A stretch of 64,000 nucleotides of DNA from Streptomyces sp. SID8352 (GTDB taxonomy: Bacteria > Actinomycetota > Actinomycetes > Streptomycetales > Streptomycetaceae): contig NZ_WWGX01000035.1 in the NCBI RefSeq assembly GCF_009862265.1, forward strand, positions 189,786-253,785. The letters run 5' to 3'. Made by a program: the position numbers and the translations under genes. Below, in pieces: positions 18,221 through 27,491 of the stretch. The notes under the pieces are model-generated. The model did not search any database. It was not told the origin of the DNA and was given only the letters and a program-made list of their open reading frames with translations. The first letter of the stretch is position 1; each line of letters starts with the position of its first letter.

Positions 18221-20014
18221 CTAGAGGGACTGGCGCCGGGCGACACGGCAGAAGGCGACGAGGAGAACGGTGATCATCCCGAGCTGTATCACCCCGAGGG
18301 CACCGGACAGGCTGGTCTCGCCGGCCGAGCTGTAGCCGTAGATCCGGGTGGACATCACGTCGGTCCCGTCGCTGGAGAGGATCAGGGTGATGGTCAGCTC
18401 GCGAAGGGTGAGCAGGGCGATCCAGAACCAGGCGTAGACGAGGCTGCCGCGGACGGTGGGCAGGACGACGGAGAGGAAGGCCCGGCCGCGGCGTATGCCG
18501 GAGACCGCGGCGGCCTCCTCCAGTTCGTGGTGGACCTGGAGCATGGTGCCGTGCAGCGTCCGGTACGCCGTCGCGACGAACCGGCAGGCCACCACGAGGG
18601 CGAGGAAGGCCGCGGTGCCGTACAGCGGGAGCCACCTGTACACGGAGAGCCCCACGTACACGAAGGACACGGCCATCACGATCGAGGGAATCGCGAGGGT
18701 CATCATGATCAGCGCGTCCAGCCCCCGCCGGCCGCGCAGCCGGGTGCGGGTGACCAGCCAGCCGGCGCACGCGGCGAAGGCGACGGCGGCGGTCGGCACC
18801 ACGGCGACCAGCAGCAGGGTGTTCGGCAGGACCTCCGCCAGGTCGTAGGCGGCGTCGGTGTAGGCGGCGAAGGACAGGTCCGCGAACGCCGCCGCCGACG
18901 GGGGCCTCAGATACGGCATCAGCGAGGCCCAGACGAGCATGAGGACCGGGAGGACCACGCCGGCCAGGGCGTACGACCCGATCAGGCCGTAGGCCGCGGT
19001 CCGGCCGCCCCGGGTCAGCCGGATCGGCTCGCGGGCCGCGCGCTTGCCGGTGACGGTGGCGAGCTGGTTGGCGCGCCGCATCGCCCGGTAGTAGGCGAAC
19101 ATGACCAGCCCGATCCCCAGCGCCATGCCCAGGCCCACGGCCGCCGCGTTCCCGTACTCGGGGACGCCGGTGGAGCCCTGGGTGTACTGGTAGATCAGGG
19201 TGGACAGGACCGTGATGCGGGAGGGCATGCCGAGCATCCCCGCGTAGTCGAACACCTCGACCGCGACGATGAAGAAGAAGATCGACACCCCGGCGATCGC
19301 GGGAGCGGCCACCGGCAGCAGCAGCTGGAGGGCGGCACGCCAGCGGGGGATCCCGTGGACCGCCGCCGCCTCCTCGATGTTGACGTCGATGACCCGCAGG
19401 GTCGGCACGAGCATGAAGAACGCCGGTCCGGCGAAGTCCAGGCCCTGGAGCAGGATGATCCACTTCAGGCTGTAGACGTTGCTCAGCGGGGCGCCGCCGC
19501 CCAGGTCGCCCCACCAGGTGTTGATGATCCCGTTGCTCGGGTTGAACATGAAGATGTAGCCGAGGGCGACGAGGAAGCCGGGGATCGCCATCTTGGCCGC
19601 GGCCAGGAAGAGGATCACGGTCTTGCCGCGCAGATCCGTCCTCGTGTAGAGCCAGGCGAGGGGAACCGCGACGACCAGCATCACCAGCACGCTGCCCACG
19701 CCGAGCAGCAGCGTCCGCACCAGTGTGCCGCCCAGACCGCTGGAGGCCAGCACGGTACGGAAGTTGTCCAAGGACGGTGCTCCGCCCCCGAACCCCTCTC
19801 CCGGCCCGAAGGCCGCCCAGACCAGACCGGCCAGCGGGACGAGGAGGACGGCGCACAGGAGGACGATCATCGCCGCCAGCACGGCCAGCGGCACATCGAC
19901 GCCGCGCCGGGGCCGGCGCGCCCGGGAGGGCGGCCCGGGCCGGGGCGTGCCCCGCTCGTCGTCGTCGGCGGCGGGAGGGCCGGTGACGGCCTCGGACACG
20001 CTGTGTGACCCCAT
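18221..20014 (-). CDS. ABC importer permease, two permease domains fused
   Basis: Inner-membrane permease of 597 residues built from two tandem binding-protein-dependent transport domains, each with about six helices and an EAA loop (ELEEAAAVSG in the second half, IEEAAAVHG in the first). This fused form is typical of FbpB/AfuB-like ferric iron and related importers. An acidic, proline-rich cytosolic leader of about 40 residues precedes helix 1. The ATG at 20014 starts 2 bp after the binding-protein stop. An upstream frame extension lacks any domain. It partners with the ATPase 10 bp downstream. Confidence 0.9.
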   Translation of the reverse strand: MGSHSVSEAVTGPPAADDDERGTPRPGPPSRARRPRRGVDVPLAVLAAMIVLLCAVLLVPLAGLVWAAFGPGEGFGGGAPSLDNFRTVLASSGLGGTLVRTLLLGVGSVLVMLVVAVPLAWLYTRTDLRGKTVILFLAAAKMAIPGFLVALGYIFMFNPSNGIINTWWGDLGGGAPLSNVYSLKWIILLQGLDFAGPAFFMLVPTLRVIDVNIEEAAAVHGIPRWRAALQLLLPVAAPAIAGVSIFFFIVAVEVFDYAGMLGMPSRITVLSTLIYQYTQGSTGVPEYGNAAAVGLGMALGIGLVMFAYYRAMRRANQLATVTGKRAAREPIRLTRGGRTAAYGLIGSYALAGVVLPVLMLVWASLMPYLRPPSAAAFADLSFAAYTDAAYDLAEVLPNTLLLVAVVPTAAVAFAACAGWLVTRTRLRGRRGLDALIMMTLAIPSIVMAVSFVYVGLSVYRWLPLYGTAAFLALVVACRFVATAYRTLHGTMLQVHHELEEAAAVSGIRRGRAFLSVVLPTVRGSLVYAWFWIALLTLRELTITLILSSDGTDVMSTRIYGYSSAGETSLSGALGVIQLGMITVLLVAFCRVARRQSL

Positions 20015-20016
20015 CT

Positions 20017-21120
20017 CTACTTCCTCAGCAGCTGGGCGACCTGCTTGTCGACCTTCTCGTAATCGTTCATCCACCAGTCGAGGTCCGCGGTCATCACACC
20101 GCCGGCCTTCTCGGCGAGTGCGTGCAGATCGGTGCCGGGCGTGGTGTACCGGGGCCAGTCCAGCACCTCGAACGCCTTCCTGCGGCCCTGTTCGGTGGCG
20201 TTGAGCCAGTAGAGGAAGAGCTGGGCCGCGGCGGGGTTGCGTGCCCCCTTGAGGACCAGGCCCGCGCGCGGGACCACGGGGGTCTTGACCGGCGCGTACG
20301 CGATGGGGGCCTTGGCGGCGCGCTGGCTCTCGCCGATGCGGATGCCGTATCCGATGGGGAACTCCCCGCTGCTCACCTGGGTCCGGACGGCGGTCGGGAC
20401 GGACGCCATGGACGCTCTGCCCTTCTCGAGCAGACGGTGCACGAAGTCGAGCATTCCGTCGGTGCCGAGGCCGGCGGCGAGCGGGCTGAACACGTCCGGC
20501 ATCCCGGCGGTGACGATCTTGCCGCGCCAGGTGTCGGTGAGCAGGTCGTCCAGGGTGCGGGGGGCGTCGGCCTCCTGGACCGTGCCGGTGTTGTAGAGGA
20601 CGGCGCGGGCGATCTCGGCGATGTAGATGCCCTGGTGGCCCTGCCAGACGTCGGCGGGTGCGACGCCCTCCATGGAGGCCCAGTCGACCTGCTGCACCAG
20701 GCCCTCGGCGTTGAGCTGTTTGACCACCAGGGGAGTGGTGGCGAAGACGTCGATGGCCGGCGCGATCCTGGCCTTCGACTCCTGCACCAGCTTGCTGGCG
20801 TAGCGCGGGTCGGGCTCACCGCCGACGAACGAGATGTCGAGGTCGACGCCGGTGTCGGCGCGCAGCGCCTGGCGGAGCTTGCGGGCGTGGGCGGAGGTAC
20901 GGGAGTCGGTGCTGACGAACAGGCGGACCTTGCCCTCCTTGGCCGCCTCGCTCGCGAGGGAGTCGAGCGACGAGGGCAGCTTTCCGCCGCCCGGGCCGCC
21001 CGGGCCGCCGGGTCTGGAATCCGTGCCGCCGCCGCAGGCGGCGAGGAGTCCGCCCGCTCCCAGCGCGGCCATGCCGTGCAGGACCGAACGGCGGTTGAGT
21101 GAGGGGAACTGCTTGGTCAT
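20017..21120 (-). CDS. Extracellular solute-binding lipoprotein
   Basis: A 367-residue periplasmic-type binding protein (family 1, iron/phosphonate-like). The N-terminus has an RR pair (NRRSVL) before a hydrophobic stretch and a lipobox LAAC at about residues 26-29, so it is exported, possibly by Tat, and lipid-anchored. A glycine/proline linker follows. The mature part shows YKL/VFATTPLVV-like segments and a C-terminal GARNPAAAQLFLYWL region as in Fbp-type proteins. ATG 21120 was chosen because the signal peptide begins there. A strong hairpin lies just upstream (21184-21219). Confidence 0.88.
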   Translation of the reverse strand: MTKQFPSLNRRSVLHGMAALGAGGLLAACGGGTDSRPGGPGGPGGGKLPSSLDSLASEAAKEGKVRLFVSTDSRTSAHARKLRQALRADTGVDLDISFVGGEPDPRYASKLVQESKARIAPAIDVFATTPLVVKQLNAEGLVQQVDWASMEGVAPADVWQGHQGIYIAEIARAVLYNTGTVQEADAPRTLDDLLTDTWRGKIVTAGMPDVFSPLAAGLGTDGMLDFVHRLLEKGRASMASVPTAVRTQVSSGEFPIGYGIRIGESQRAAKAPIAYAPVKTPVVPRAGLVLKGARNPAAAQLFLYWLNATEQGRRKAFEVLDWPRYTTPGTDLHALAEKAGGVMTADLDWWMNDYEKVDKQVAQLLRK

Positions 21121-21183
21121 GAGCGTTGTCACCTTGCTGAGAGGGCCGGACGGACTGTCCGGTCGGAGCCGCGGGGTGAGCCT

Positions 21184-21219
21184 CCCGGCCACGCGGTACG
21201 GGGGTACCGCGTGGCCGGG
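21184..21219 (-). terminator. 16-bp perfect hairpin between M24 gene and ABC genes
   Basis: 21184-21199 pairs perfectly with 21204-21219 around a GGGG loop, in the 202-bp gap between the M24 gene and the binding-protein gene. It could terminate, attenuate, or protect a processed 3' end so that binding protein is made in excess. Confidence 0.65.
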
Positions 21220-21322
21220 GCGTCCCGCGGCCGGGGACCGCGCCGGGCGGCGGGAGGGCCGGGAAGCGCGCCGGGGGATCCGGGGAGGGAACCGCCGACG
21301 GGATCCGGGGAGGGATCCGGGA

Positions 21323-22600
21323 TCAGACGTCCACGGTGTTGAGCCGGGTGGACACGGTGTTGAACTCGCGGCAGCCGGACTCGGTCGCGGCCACCACACC
21401 GCCGACGATCGCACCGCTCCTGCCGGACCGGGCGTCGGGCTGGAGGGAGAAGGTCATGCCGGGCCTGATCTCGAAGTCGAAGAACGGACGGGCGTGGCCA
21501 TCGGCGTGAGGATACGTTTCTGCGAACGCGTCGACGTGCTCCCGGATGCCGAGGGCGGAGCCGCCGCCGGACAGCAGGGGGTTGAGGGAGGCGAACTGGG
21601 GCGTCAGATGCCACATCCCCGACTCGGTCAGCGGCACCTCCATCGCCGCGCACACCTCGCCGAAGGTCGCCCCGGGCCGGACCGCGGCCACTCCCGCCTC
21701 GTAGGAGGCGCGGGCGACCTCGGCGCAGCGGGCCGTTTCGGCCGGCGGCTCGCCGAGCGTAAAGCTCATGTTGACATGGGTGTTCAGCTCGGCGTAGTTG
21801 GGGAAGATCTCCGCCCACACCATGTCCCGGCGCTCCAGCTTCCGGGAGGGCTCGGGGCGGGTGAGCCAGGTGGGCTCGCCCCAGGCGTAGTTGTCGAGCC
21901 CGGTCTGGAAGAGCATCCAGGTGACGCGCATCCCCTTGCGCATCATCGTCGCCACGCCCTCGGCGTACAGCTCCGTCTCGTCCACTCCGGGCCGGGCGAG
22001 GGCCATCATGGCCTCGATGGCGGCGTCGCCCGCGGCGGCAGCGGTGGCGATGTGGGCGAGGTCCTCGTCGCTGCGCCGGGCCATCACCAGTCCGTAGTCA
22101 CGGGTGACGTCGACCAGGGTGGCCTCGGGGAGCCGTTCGCTGATGGCGTCCCAGACCGGCTTGGACACCCAGCCGCCCGGGTAGAACGGCGAGCCGTAAC
22201 CCGCCCCGATCACCCCCAGCCTGCCCCTGCCGAGCTTCTTCTCGTGGGCGATCGCGGGCAGCAGCTCGGGGGCGGAGCCCACCCTGATGTCGTCGATCCA
22301 GGTCTCCAGGCCGCGTTCCCTGGAGAGCTGGTGCTGCGCGGCGACCTGCGCGGCGAAGGCGACCATGGTGGGCTCGCCGTGCCGGGGGAGGACGTAGTGC
22401 TGGTAGCGCCGGTCGCGGAAGAGGTACTGGCCCGCGTCGTAGCGGTCGCTGCGGTCGGCGCCGAAGATGAGCAGGCCGTCGAGCTCATGGGCGTCCATGA
22501 ACTCCTCGGTCTGCCGCATCCGGAACGCGCGCTCGCTGTGCGGTGCGGCGGCTTCCGGGATCGTGCCGCCGGAGGCGGGGAGGGGAGTGGGAGTCGGCAC
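21323..22600 (-). CDS. M24 'pita-bread' family protein lacking metal ligands
   Basis: A 425-residue protein with a creatinase-type N-terminal domain and a C-terminal M24 peptidase-like domain. In active M24 metalloenzymes five ligands (Asp, Asp, His, Glu, Glu) bind two metals. Aligned by eye, the first Asp is Glu in MVWAEIFPNY, the second is His in NTHVNMSF, the fourth ligand Glu is Gln in FSLQPDA, and the last is Gly in AIVGGVVAAT. It is therefore unlikely to be a metallopeptidase; creatinase-like non-metal hydrolysis or a binding role are alternatives. GTG 22600 has AGGAG 7 bp upstream. It precedes an ABC importer, so it may act on the imported solute. Confidence 0.75.
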   Translation of the reverse strand: MPTPTPLPASGGTIPEAAAPHSERAFRMRQTEEFMDAHELDGLLIFGADRSDRYDAGQYLFRDRRYQHYVLPRHGEPTMVAFAAQVAAQHQLSRERGLETWIDDIRVGSAPELLPAIAHEKKLGRGRLGVIGAGYGSPFYPGGWVSKPVWDAISERLPEATLVDVTRDYGLVMARRSDEDLAHIATAAAAGDAAIEAMMALARPGVDETELYAEGVATMMRKGMRVTWMLFQTGLDNYAWGEPTWLTRPEPSRKLERRDMVWAEIFPNYAELNTHVNMSFTLGEPPAETARCAEVARASYEAGVAAVRPGATFGEVCAAMEVPLTESGMWHLTPQFASLNPLLSGGGSALGIREHVDAFAETYPHADGHARPFFDFEIRPGMTFSLQPDARSGRSGAIVGGVVAATESGCREFNTVSTRLNTVDV

Positions 22601-23686
22601 GGGTCGCTCCTTTCGTGGCCCCCGCGGGCGCACCGCGCGGTCGGCGGTGCCCGAGGGGGCGTCGACTCGGTCCTGAGTCGTTGCGGGGTGATCGGGAAGG
22701 GCGTGGGGGACCGGGCATGGCGTGACCGTCCGTCCGGAGGTAAGGAAGGGCCGGGCCGCACGGGGACGCGCGGGCCGGGGCGAGCCCCGCCGGCGGCCCC
22801 TTCGGACACCGGGCGGGCCGCACCCCTCCGGACCCGGCGGGCCGCCGGGCGGTGTCCGCCGGCCCGGCCGGCGGTGGAGCCGGTCCGGCGACGGTCCTCG
22901 TGGCCGGACGGCGGCCGTCGCCCCGCCGCGCCGCGTGGGGCGGCGGGGCGACGGTGCGCGCCGCGGCGCCGGGCCTCCCGTCCGCCATGGACGGGACGCC
23001 GGGCCGGGCGGCGCGTCCGGTTCGCCGTCCGCATCGCGTCAGCGCCCCGCGCCGTCCGGCCCGGGGCCGGGCAAGGGCCGCGGGACCCGCCTGCCGGCGG
23101 GGCCGTGCGGCCGGTGCGGTCCGGTGCTTCGGGAGCGCCGTGCGGGGACGGCGCGGCGTCCGCCTCCGGACCCGTCGCGTTCGCCGGGGAGCGGGGCGGT
23201 CACCGCCCTCCGGGTGCGGGCGCGGTGACCGGCGCGGGCCGGACGGCACCCGGGCGGTTCGGTGCGGAGTCCGTTGAGCGAGGTGGATGACCCGGCCATT
23301 CAGGTGTCTCCGATCTCGTGGTCGAACCTCACGTGTGCCGCACGGCGCCGGGCGGGGTGTCCCGGCCGTTCGCCGTACCCCGGCCCGGATTCCCGCCGCG
23401 CTTCCGCGTGCACCGCTGCCGGTGGAAGAACCCGTCCGGCAACCGGGAGCCGTCCGGCGGCCGGGGCGAGAGCCCTGGCCGCCCGGTGAGCTCGTGGCCG
23501 GAGGGGCTGATCCGGTGCCGAGACCATAGGCACCGAGAACCCGGATGCACAAGGCTCAGACAAAAGAAGCTTTGACTTGAGCATCTTTGCTCGCCCGGCA
23601 CCGTCCCGCCCGGCCCCGCACCGTCCCGCCCGGGTCCGCCCCCGCATCGCCCGGGTCCGTCGGGCCCGCCCCCCGCGGCGGCCGGG
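22601..23686. other. 1.1-kb region without a recognisable gene
   Basis: All frames translate to arginine/proline/glycine-rich sequence with no domain. The only composition change is an AT-richer patch at 23555-23592. On the minus strand TTGTGC and TATGGT (about 23552 to 23524, 18-bp spacing) could form a promoter for the 22600 operon, leaving a leader of roughly 0.9 kb, which is unusually long. Confidence 0.35.
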
Positions 23687-24271
23687 TCAGTCCAGGTGCC
23701 GGAGCCGGGTCTCCAGCTTGCGCAGCAGCCGGGCGAGCTGCTCCTGCTCCCCCTCGTCGAGCGACGCCAGCATCTCCCGCTCCCGCTCCAGGTGGTCGTC
23801 GATGATCCGGTCGATCAGGGCGAACCCCGCGGGCGTCAGCTCCGCGTACACGCTCCTGCGGTCCTCGGTCGACCTGATCCTCCTGATCAGCCCGTCCCGC
23901 TCCATCCGGTCGAGCCTCATCGTCATGCCGCCCGAGGTCAGCAGGGAGGAGTTGGCCAGCTCCCGGGCGGTCTTGCGGTACGGGGGTCCCATCCGGCGCA
24001 GGCTGGCCAGGACCTCGAAGACGGACTGGTTGATGGAGTGCCGGTCGTACAGCCGGTTCGACAGGTTGCGGATCAGCAGGCTGCAGCGGGTCACCCGGCC
24101 GACGACGTCGATGCTCCGGGGGTCCAGCGTCGGGCGCTCCGTCCGCCACTCGGCGATGATCCGGTCCACGTCGTCCGGCGGACCCTCCCGGGTCGTGCCG
24201 GCGGCGGCCGCCTTCGGCCGGGAGCCGTCCTGGCCAGGGGTTTCGGTTCGCCCGGCGCTTGGTGAACTCAC
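23687..24271 (-). CDS. MarR family transcriptional regulator
   Basis: A 194-residue winged-helix repressor. A disordered, Ala/Gly-rich leader of about 30 residues precedes the MarR core. The recognition region reads ARELANSSLLTSGGMTMRLDRMERDGL and the wing reads STEDRRSVYAELT, the signature of the family. The C-terminal helix is long and charged, typical of the dimer interface. GTG 24271. It is transcribed away from the aromatic catabolic operon that begins at 24411, with a compact AT-rich divergent promoter between them, so it most likely controls that operon in response to an aromatic ligand. Autoregulation is likely. Confidence 0.9.
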   Translation of the reverse strand: MSSPSAGRTETPGQDGSRPKAAAAGTTREGPPDDVDRIIAEWRTERPTLDPRSIDVVGRVTRCSLLIRNLSNRLYDRHSINQSVFEVLASLRRMGPPYRKTARELANSSLLTSGGMTMRLDRMERDGLIRRIRSTEDRRSVYAELTPAGFALIDRIIDDHLEREREMLASLDEGEQEQLARLLRKLETRLRHLD

Positions 24272-24323
24272 GTGCGCCCGCCCTTCGGTCGTCGGGAAAA
24301 GCTGAGCAGCAAGAATATCAGCG

Positions 24324-24360
24324 ATAGCTATTGACGCTCTAAGAGACTTATATCTAAGTT
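24324..24360. promoter_or_regulatory. Divergent marR/catabolic-operon promoter with palindromes
   Basis: The only AT-rich stretch of the area. ATAGCTAT (24324-24331) is a perfect palindrome. ACTTA-TATC-TAAGT (24346-24359) is a second one with 5-bp arms. A plus-strand promoter TTGACG (24331-24336) and TAAGTT (24355-24360), spacing 18, overlaps the second palindrome, which is where a MarR repressor would act. Confidence 0.5.
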
Positions 24361-24410
24361 ACTTGCGCCGGGGAGGCCCCGGCCCGGCAGAAGCTGCTCA
24401 AGGGGGCGTC

Positions 24411-25883
24411 ATGGCTGGTGGGGCGAGAGACATCATCGTGGCCGGCGGGTTCCGGCAGGGGCGCGGTGAACCGCTGTCCTCGGTCGACCCGGCGACCGGC
24501 CGGGTGTTCGCCGAGGTCTCGACCGCGAGCGTCGAGGACGTCGACGAGGCGGTCACCGCGGGGGAGGCGGCCATGCGGGACCCCGCCTGGCGCGACCTGC
24601 TGCCCCACCGGCGGGCGGCGCTCCTGCACCGGGCCGCGGATCTCATCCACGCGGAGTCGGAGAGCCTCGCCCGGCTCCAGACCCTGGACAACGGCAAGAC
24701 GATCACCGAGACCCGGGCCCTGGTGGCGAGCGCCGCCGGCACCTTCCGCTACACCGCCTCCGCCCTGGAGACCCTCGACGACACACTGACCACGGCCCGC
24801 GGCCCCTACCTGAGCATGAGCGTCCACGAGCCGGTCGGCCCGGTCGCCGCCATCACCCCGTGGAACTCACCGATCGCCAGCGAGGCCCAGAAGGCCGCCC
24901 CCGCGCTCGCGGCGGGCAACGCGGTGCTGATCAAGCCGGCCGAGTGGTCCCCGATGGCGGCCCTGAGCCTGGGCGCGCTCCTGCTGCGCGCGGGCTTCCC
25001 TCCCGGCCTGGTCAGCGTGCTGCCGGGACCGGGCGGCGTGGTGGGGGAGGCACTGGTCCGCCACCCGGGCGTCCGCAAGGTGACCTTCACCGGCGGCACC
25101 AGCACCGGCCGCCGGATCGCCGCCGTCGCCGCCGGGAAGCTGATGCCGGTCTCCCTCGAACTGGGCGGCAAGTCACCGACGATCGTGCTGCCCGACGCTG
25201 ATCTGGACCAGGCGGTCCGGGGCATCGTGTTCGGCATCTTCTCCTCCCAGGGACAGGCGTGCGTCGCGGGATCGCGGCTCATCGTCCACCGGTCCGTCCA
25301 CGACGAGGTCGTCGAGAGGATCACCGCGGCCGCCGAAGCGCTGGTCATCGGCGCTCCCGCCCGGGAGAGCACCCACATGGGCCCGCTCATCGCCGCGGAA
25401 CACCGCGCCGAGGTCGAGTCGTACGTCCGGCTCGCGGCCGAGGAGGGCGGGCACATCAGCACCGGAGGCACCCGTCCTTCCGGGGACGCCCTCGGCGAAG
25501 GCTTCTACTACCGGCCCACCGTGATCACCGGGCTCGGCCCCGGGTCACGGGTCTGCCGGGAGGAGATCTTCGGGCCCGTCCTCGTCACGCTCCCGTACGA
25601 CGACGAGGACGAGCTGCCGGCCCTGGCCGACGCCACCCCCTACGGACTGGCCTGCGGCATATGGAGCCGCGACTACCGCAGGGCGTGGCGTCTGGGCCGC
25701 CGCATCGAGGCCGGCACCGTCTGGATCAACACGTACAAGCAGCTCTCCGCGGCCACCCCCTTCGGCGGGGTCAAGGAGAGCGGCCTCGGCCGCGAGAAGG
25801 GCCGGGAGGGCATCCGGTCCTACATGACCCAGAAGGGCGTCTACTGGGGCCTCGACGAGACGCCGTCCGCCTGGGGCCTCTGA
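24411..25883 (+). CDS. Aldehyde dehydrogenase, likely for a ring-cleavage semialdehyde
   Basis: Full-length NAD(P)-dependent aldehyde dehydrogenase, 490 residues from ATG 24411, which is preceded by AAGGGGG. The general base Glu is in SLELGGKSP and the catalytic Cys in SQGQACVAGSR, with the TPWN segment present. The C-terminus (TPFGGVKESGLGREKG) matches the hydroxymuconic/aminomuconic semialdehyde and betaine-aldehyde groups. As first gene of an operon that includes an extradiol dioxygenase and an aromatic hydroxylase, it probably oxidises the semialdehyde made by ring cleavage; this is inferred from context. A promoter with a putative MarR site is directly upstream. Confidence 0.88.
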   Translation: MAGGARDIIVAGGFRQGRGEPLSSVDPATGRVFAEVSTASVEDVDEAVTAGEAAMRDPAWRDLLPHRRAALLHRAADLIHAESESLARLQTLDNGKTITETRALVASAAGTFRYTASALETLDDTLTTARGPYLSMSVHEPVGPVAAITPWNSPIASEAQKAAPALAAGNAVLIKPAEWSPMAALSLGALLLRAGFPPGLVSVLPGPGGVVGEALVRHPGVRKVTFTGGTSTGRRIAAVAAGKLMPVSLELGGKSPTIVLPDADLDQAVRGIVFGIFSSQGQACVAGSRLIVHRSVHDEVVERITAAAEALVIGAPARESTHMGPLIAAEHRAEVESYVRLAAEEGGHISTGGTRPSGDALGEGFYYRPTVITGLGPGSRVCREEIFGPVLVTLPYDDEDELPALADATPYGLACGIWSRDYRRAWRLGRRIEAGTVWINTYKQLSAATPFGGVKESGLGREKGREGIRSYMTQKGVYWGLDETPSAWGL

Positions 25884-26020
25884 CCCCTCTCCGGCCCCCG
25901 CCCCTTCGGGGACCCGCCGCACCCGCGCCCGGGAGCCCCCGCCCGCGGCACGCGGCACGCGCACCACTCCACCCCGCCCGACACGGGCACCACCCCACCC
26001 GACACGCAAAGGACACACCC

Positions 26021-26554
26021 GTGAACCAGCACAGCACCGCCCACGAGGACCGGTCCCCGTCCGCCCTCCGGGAACTCCTCGACTCCTGCGTGGCCACCCG
26101 CGAGTCACGCCACGAGGACTGGGACACCCTGGGCTTCCAGGCCAAGGCCGGCGACGAGTTCCGGCGCGCGCAGATCCGCTACGTCGGATCCGGCGCCACC
26201 GGCGACCACGAGGGCGACGACCGGATACTCCCGGCCGGCCACTTCACCTTCTCGAACATGCGCCTGCCCGCCGGAGCCGTCGGCCCCGAGCACACCCACC
26301 ACGACGCCGAGGAGGCCTTCTTCGTCCTCGAGGGGACCCTGGAGGTCACCGTCCACGACGTCGAGGACGGCACGCGGACGGCCAGCCGCACCCTCGGCTA
26401 CCGCGACCTGGTCAGGGTCCCGGCCGGAGTGCCCCGCAGCCTGCGCAACACCGGGGAGACCGACGCCCTCTTCTGCGTGATCATCGGCGCGGCCCGGCCG
26501 CAACTGCCGACCTACCCGTCGACCTCCGCGATGCACGGCGTGACCCGTGACTGA
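26021..26554 (+). CDS. Cupin-domain protein
   Basis: A 177-residue protein with one cupin barrel. The metal-binding motif reads HTHHDAEEAFFVLEG (His91, His93/His94, Glu98), and a second motif is near residues 128-142 (DLVRVPAGVPRSL) where the usual His is replaced. Such proteins serve as small dioxygenases, isomerases or ligand sensors. GTG 26021 has AAAGGA 7 bp upstream. It lies 137 bp after the aldehyde dehydrogenase and overlaps the next gene by 8 bp, so it is part of the aromatic operon. The function is unassigned; a role in processing the ring-cleavage product is possible. Confidence 0.75.
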   Translation: MNQHSTAHEDRSPSALRELLDSCVATRESRHEDWDTLGFQAKAGDEFRRAQIRYVGSGATGDHEGDDRILPAGHFTFSNMRLPAGAVGPEHTHHDAEEAFFVLEGTLEVTVHDVEDGTRTASRTLGYRDLVRVPAGVPRSLRNTGETDALFCVIIGAARPQLPTYPSTSAMHGVTRD

Positions 26555-27491
26555 CCACCGCCCCTCCGGCCCGCCCGCCCCGGTCGTCCGGCTCCGCTCA
26601 CTGCGCTCGGTGACCCTCCACACGCCGGACGCCGCCGAGTCCGCCGCCTTCTACGGCGAGGTCTGGGGCCTGACCCCGGTGGAGCGCGACGACGGAGCGG
26701 CCTGGCTGCGCGGCACCGGCACCGAACACCACATCCTCGAGGTCCGGGAGGCCGCCCGGAACGCCGTCGGCAAGATCGTTTTCTCGGTCGGGGACCGCCG
26801 GGAGATCGACTCCGCGGCCCGGCGGCTGGCCGGACACGGAGTGCAGCTCCTGACCGGCCCCACCGCACTGGACCAGCCGGGCGGCGGCTACGGACTGAGG
26901 TTCGCCGACCCCGAGGGCCGGCTGATCGAACTCTCCTGCGAGGTCGAGGCCGTCACCCCCGGCGACCCGGAGGGCCGCGCCGCGATCCCGCGCAAGCTCG
27001 CCCACGTCGTCCTCAACACCGTCGACATCGAGGCCGCCTGCGCCTTCTACACCGACGTCCTCGGCATGCGGATATCCGACTGGTCGGAACGGCAGATGGC
27101 GTTCCTGCGCTGCGGCACCGACCACCACTCCATCGCCTTCAACCGGGCGGAATGGACCTCGCTCAACCACGTGGCCTACGAGATGACGACGATCGACCAC
27201 TTCATGCGCGGCATCGGCCGGCTCAGACACCACGGACAGCTCCCCCTGTGGGGACCGGGACGGCACGGCCCCGGCAACAACACCTTCTCCTACTTCGCCG
27301 ACCCCTCGGGACTCGTCTGCGAGTACACCTCCGAGGTCGACCAGGTCCAGGAGGACACCTGGCTCTGCCGCACCTGGCGGCGCACCCCGGAACTCTCCGA
27401 CCTGTGGGGCACCGCGGGACCGCCCTCCGCGGACACCCGCACCCGCATGGCCGGCATCCCCGACCCCGGAACCCTCGGCGGCCCGGCATGA
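26547..27491 (+). CDS. Extradiol ring-cleavage dioxygenase, VOC (type I) superfamily
   Basis: A 314-residue two-domain vicinal-oxygen-chelate protein. Domain 1 (about 18-130) is the degenerate repeat. Domain 2 (about 145-285) carries the likely Fe(II) ligands: His in RKLAHVVLN, His in SLNHVAYEM, and Glu in LVCEYTSE. This is the catechol 2,3-dioxygenase type layout, cleaving a catechol next to the diol. The GTG start at 26547 overlaps the cupin gene. Together with the HpaB-type hydroxylase downstream it indicates that a phenol is hydroxylated to a catechol and opened by meta cleavage. It belongs to a different superfamily from the LigB-type dioxygenase at 54750-56572. Confidence 0.88.
   Translation: MTDHRPSGPPAPVVRLRSLRSVTLHTPDAAESAAFYGEVWGLTPVERDDGAAWLRGTGTEHHILEVREAARNAVGKIVFSVGDRREIDSAARRLAGHGVQLLTGPTALDQPGGGYGLRFADPEGRLIELSCEVEAVTPGDPEGRAAIPRKLAHVVLNTVDIEAACAFYTDVLGMRISDWSERQMAFLRCGTDHHSIAFNRAEWTSLNHVAYEMTTIDHFMRGIGRLRHHGQLPLWGPGRHGPGNNTFSYFADPSGLVCEYTSEVDQVQEDTWLCRTWRRTPELSDLWGTAGPPSADTRTRMAGIPDPGTLGGPA

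Noticed and set aside
22601-23290. Small frames in the 1.1-kb gap as genes
   Set aside because: All are Arg/Pro/Gly-rich with no ribosome site, motif or neighbour coupling.
26547-27491. The VOC dioxygenase as part of the microcompartment pathway
   Set aside because: It lies in a separate operon 27 kb away with its own HpaB and MarR genes, and a LigB-type dioxygenase is already in the compartment operon.
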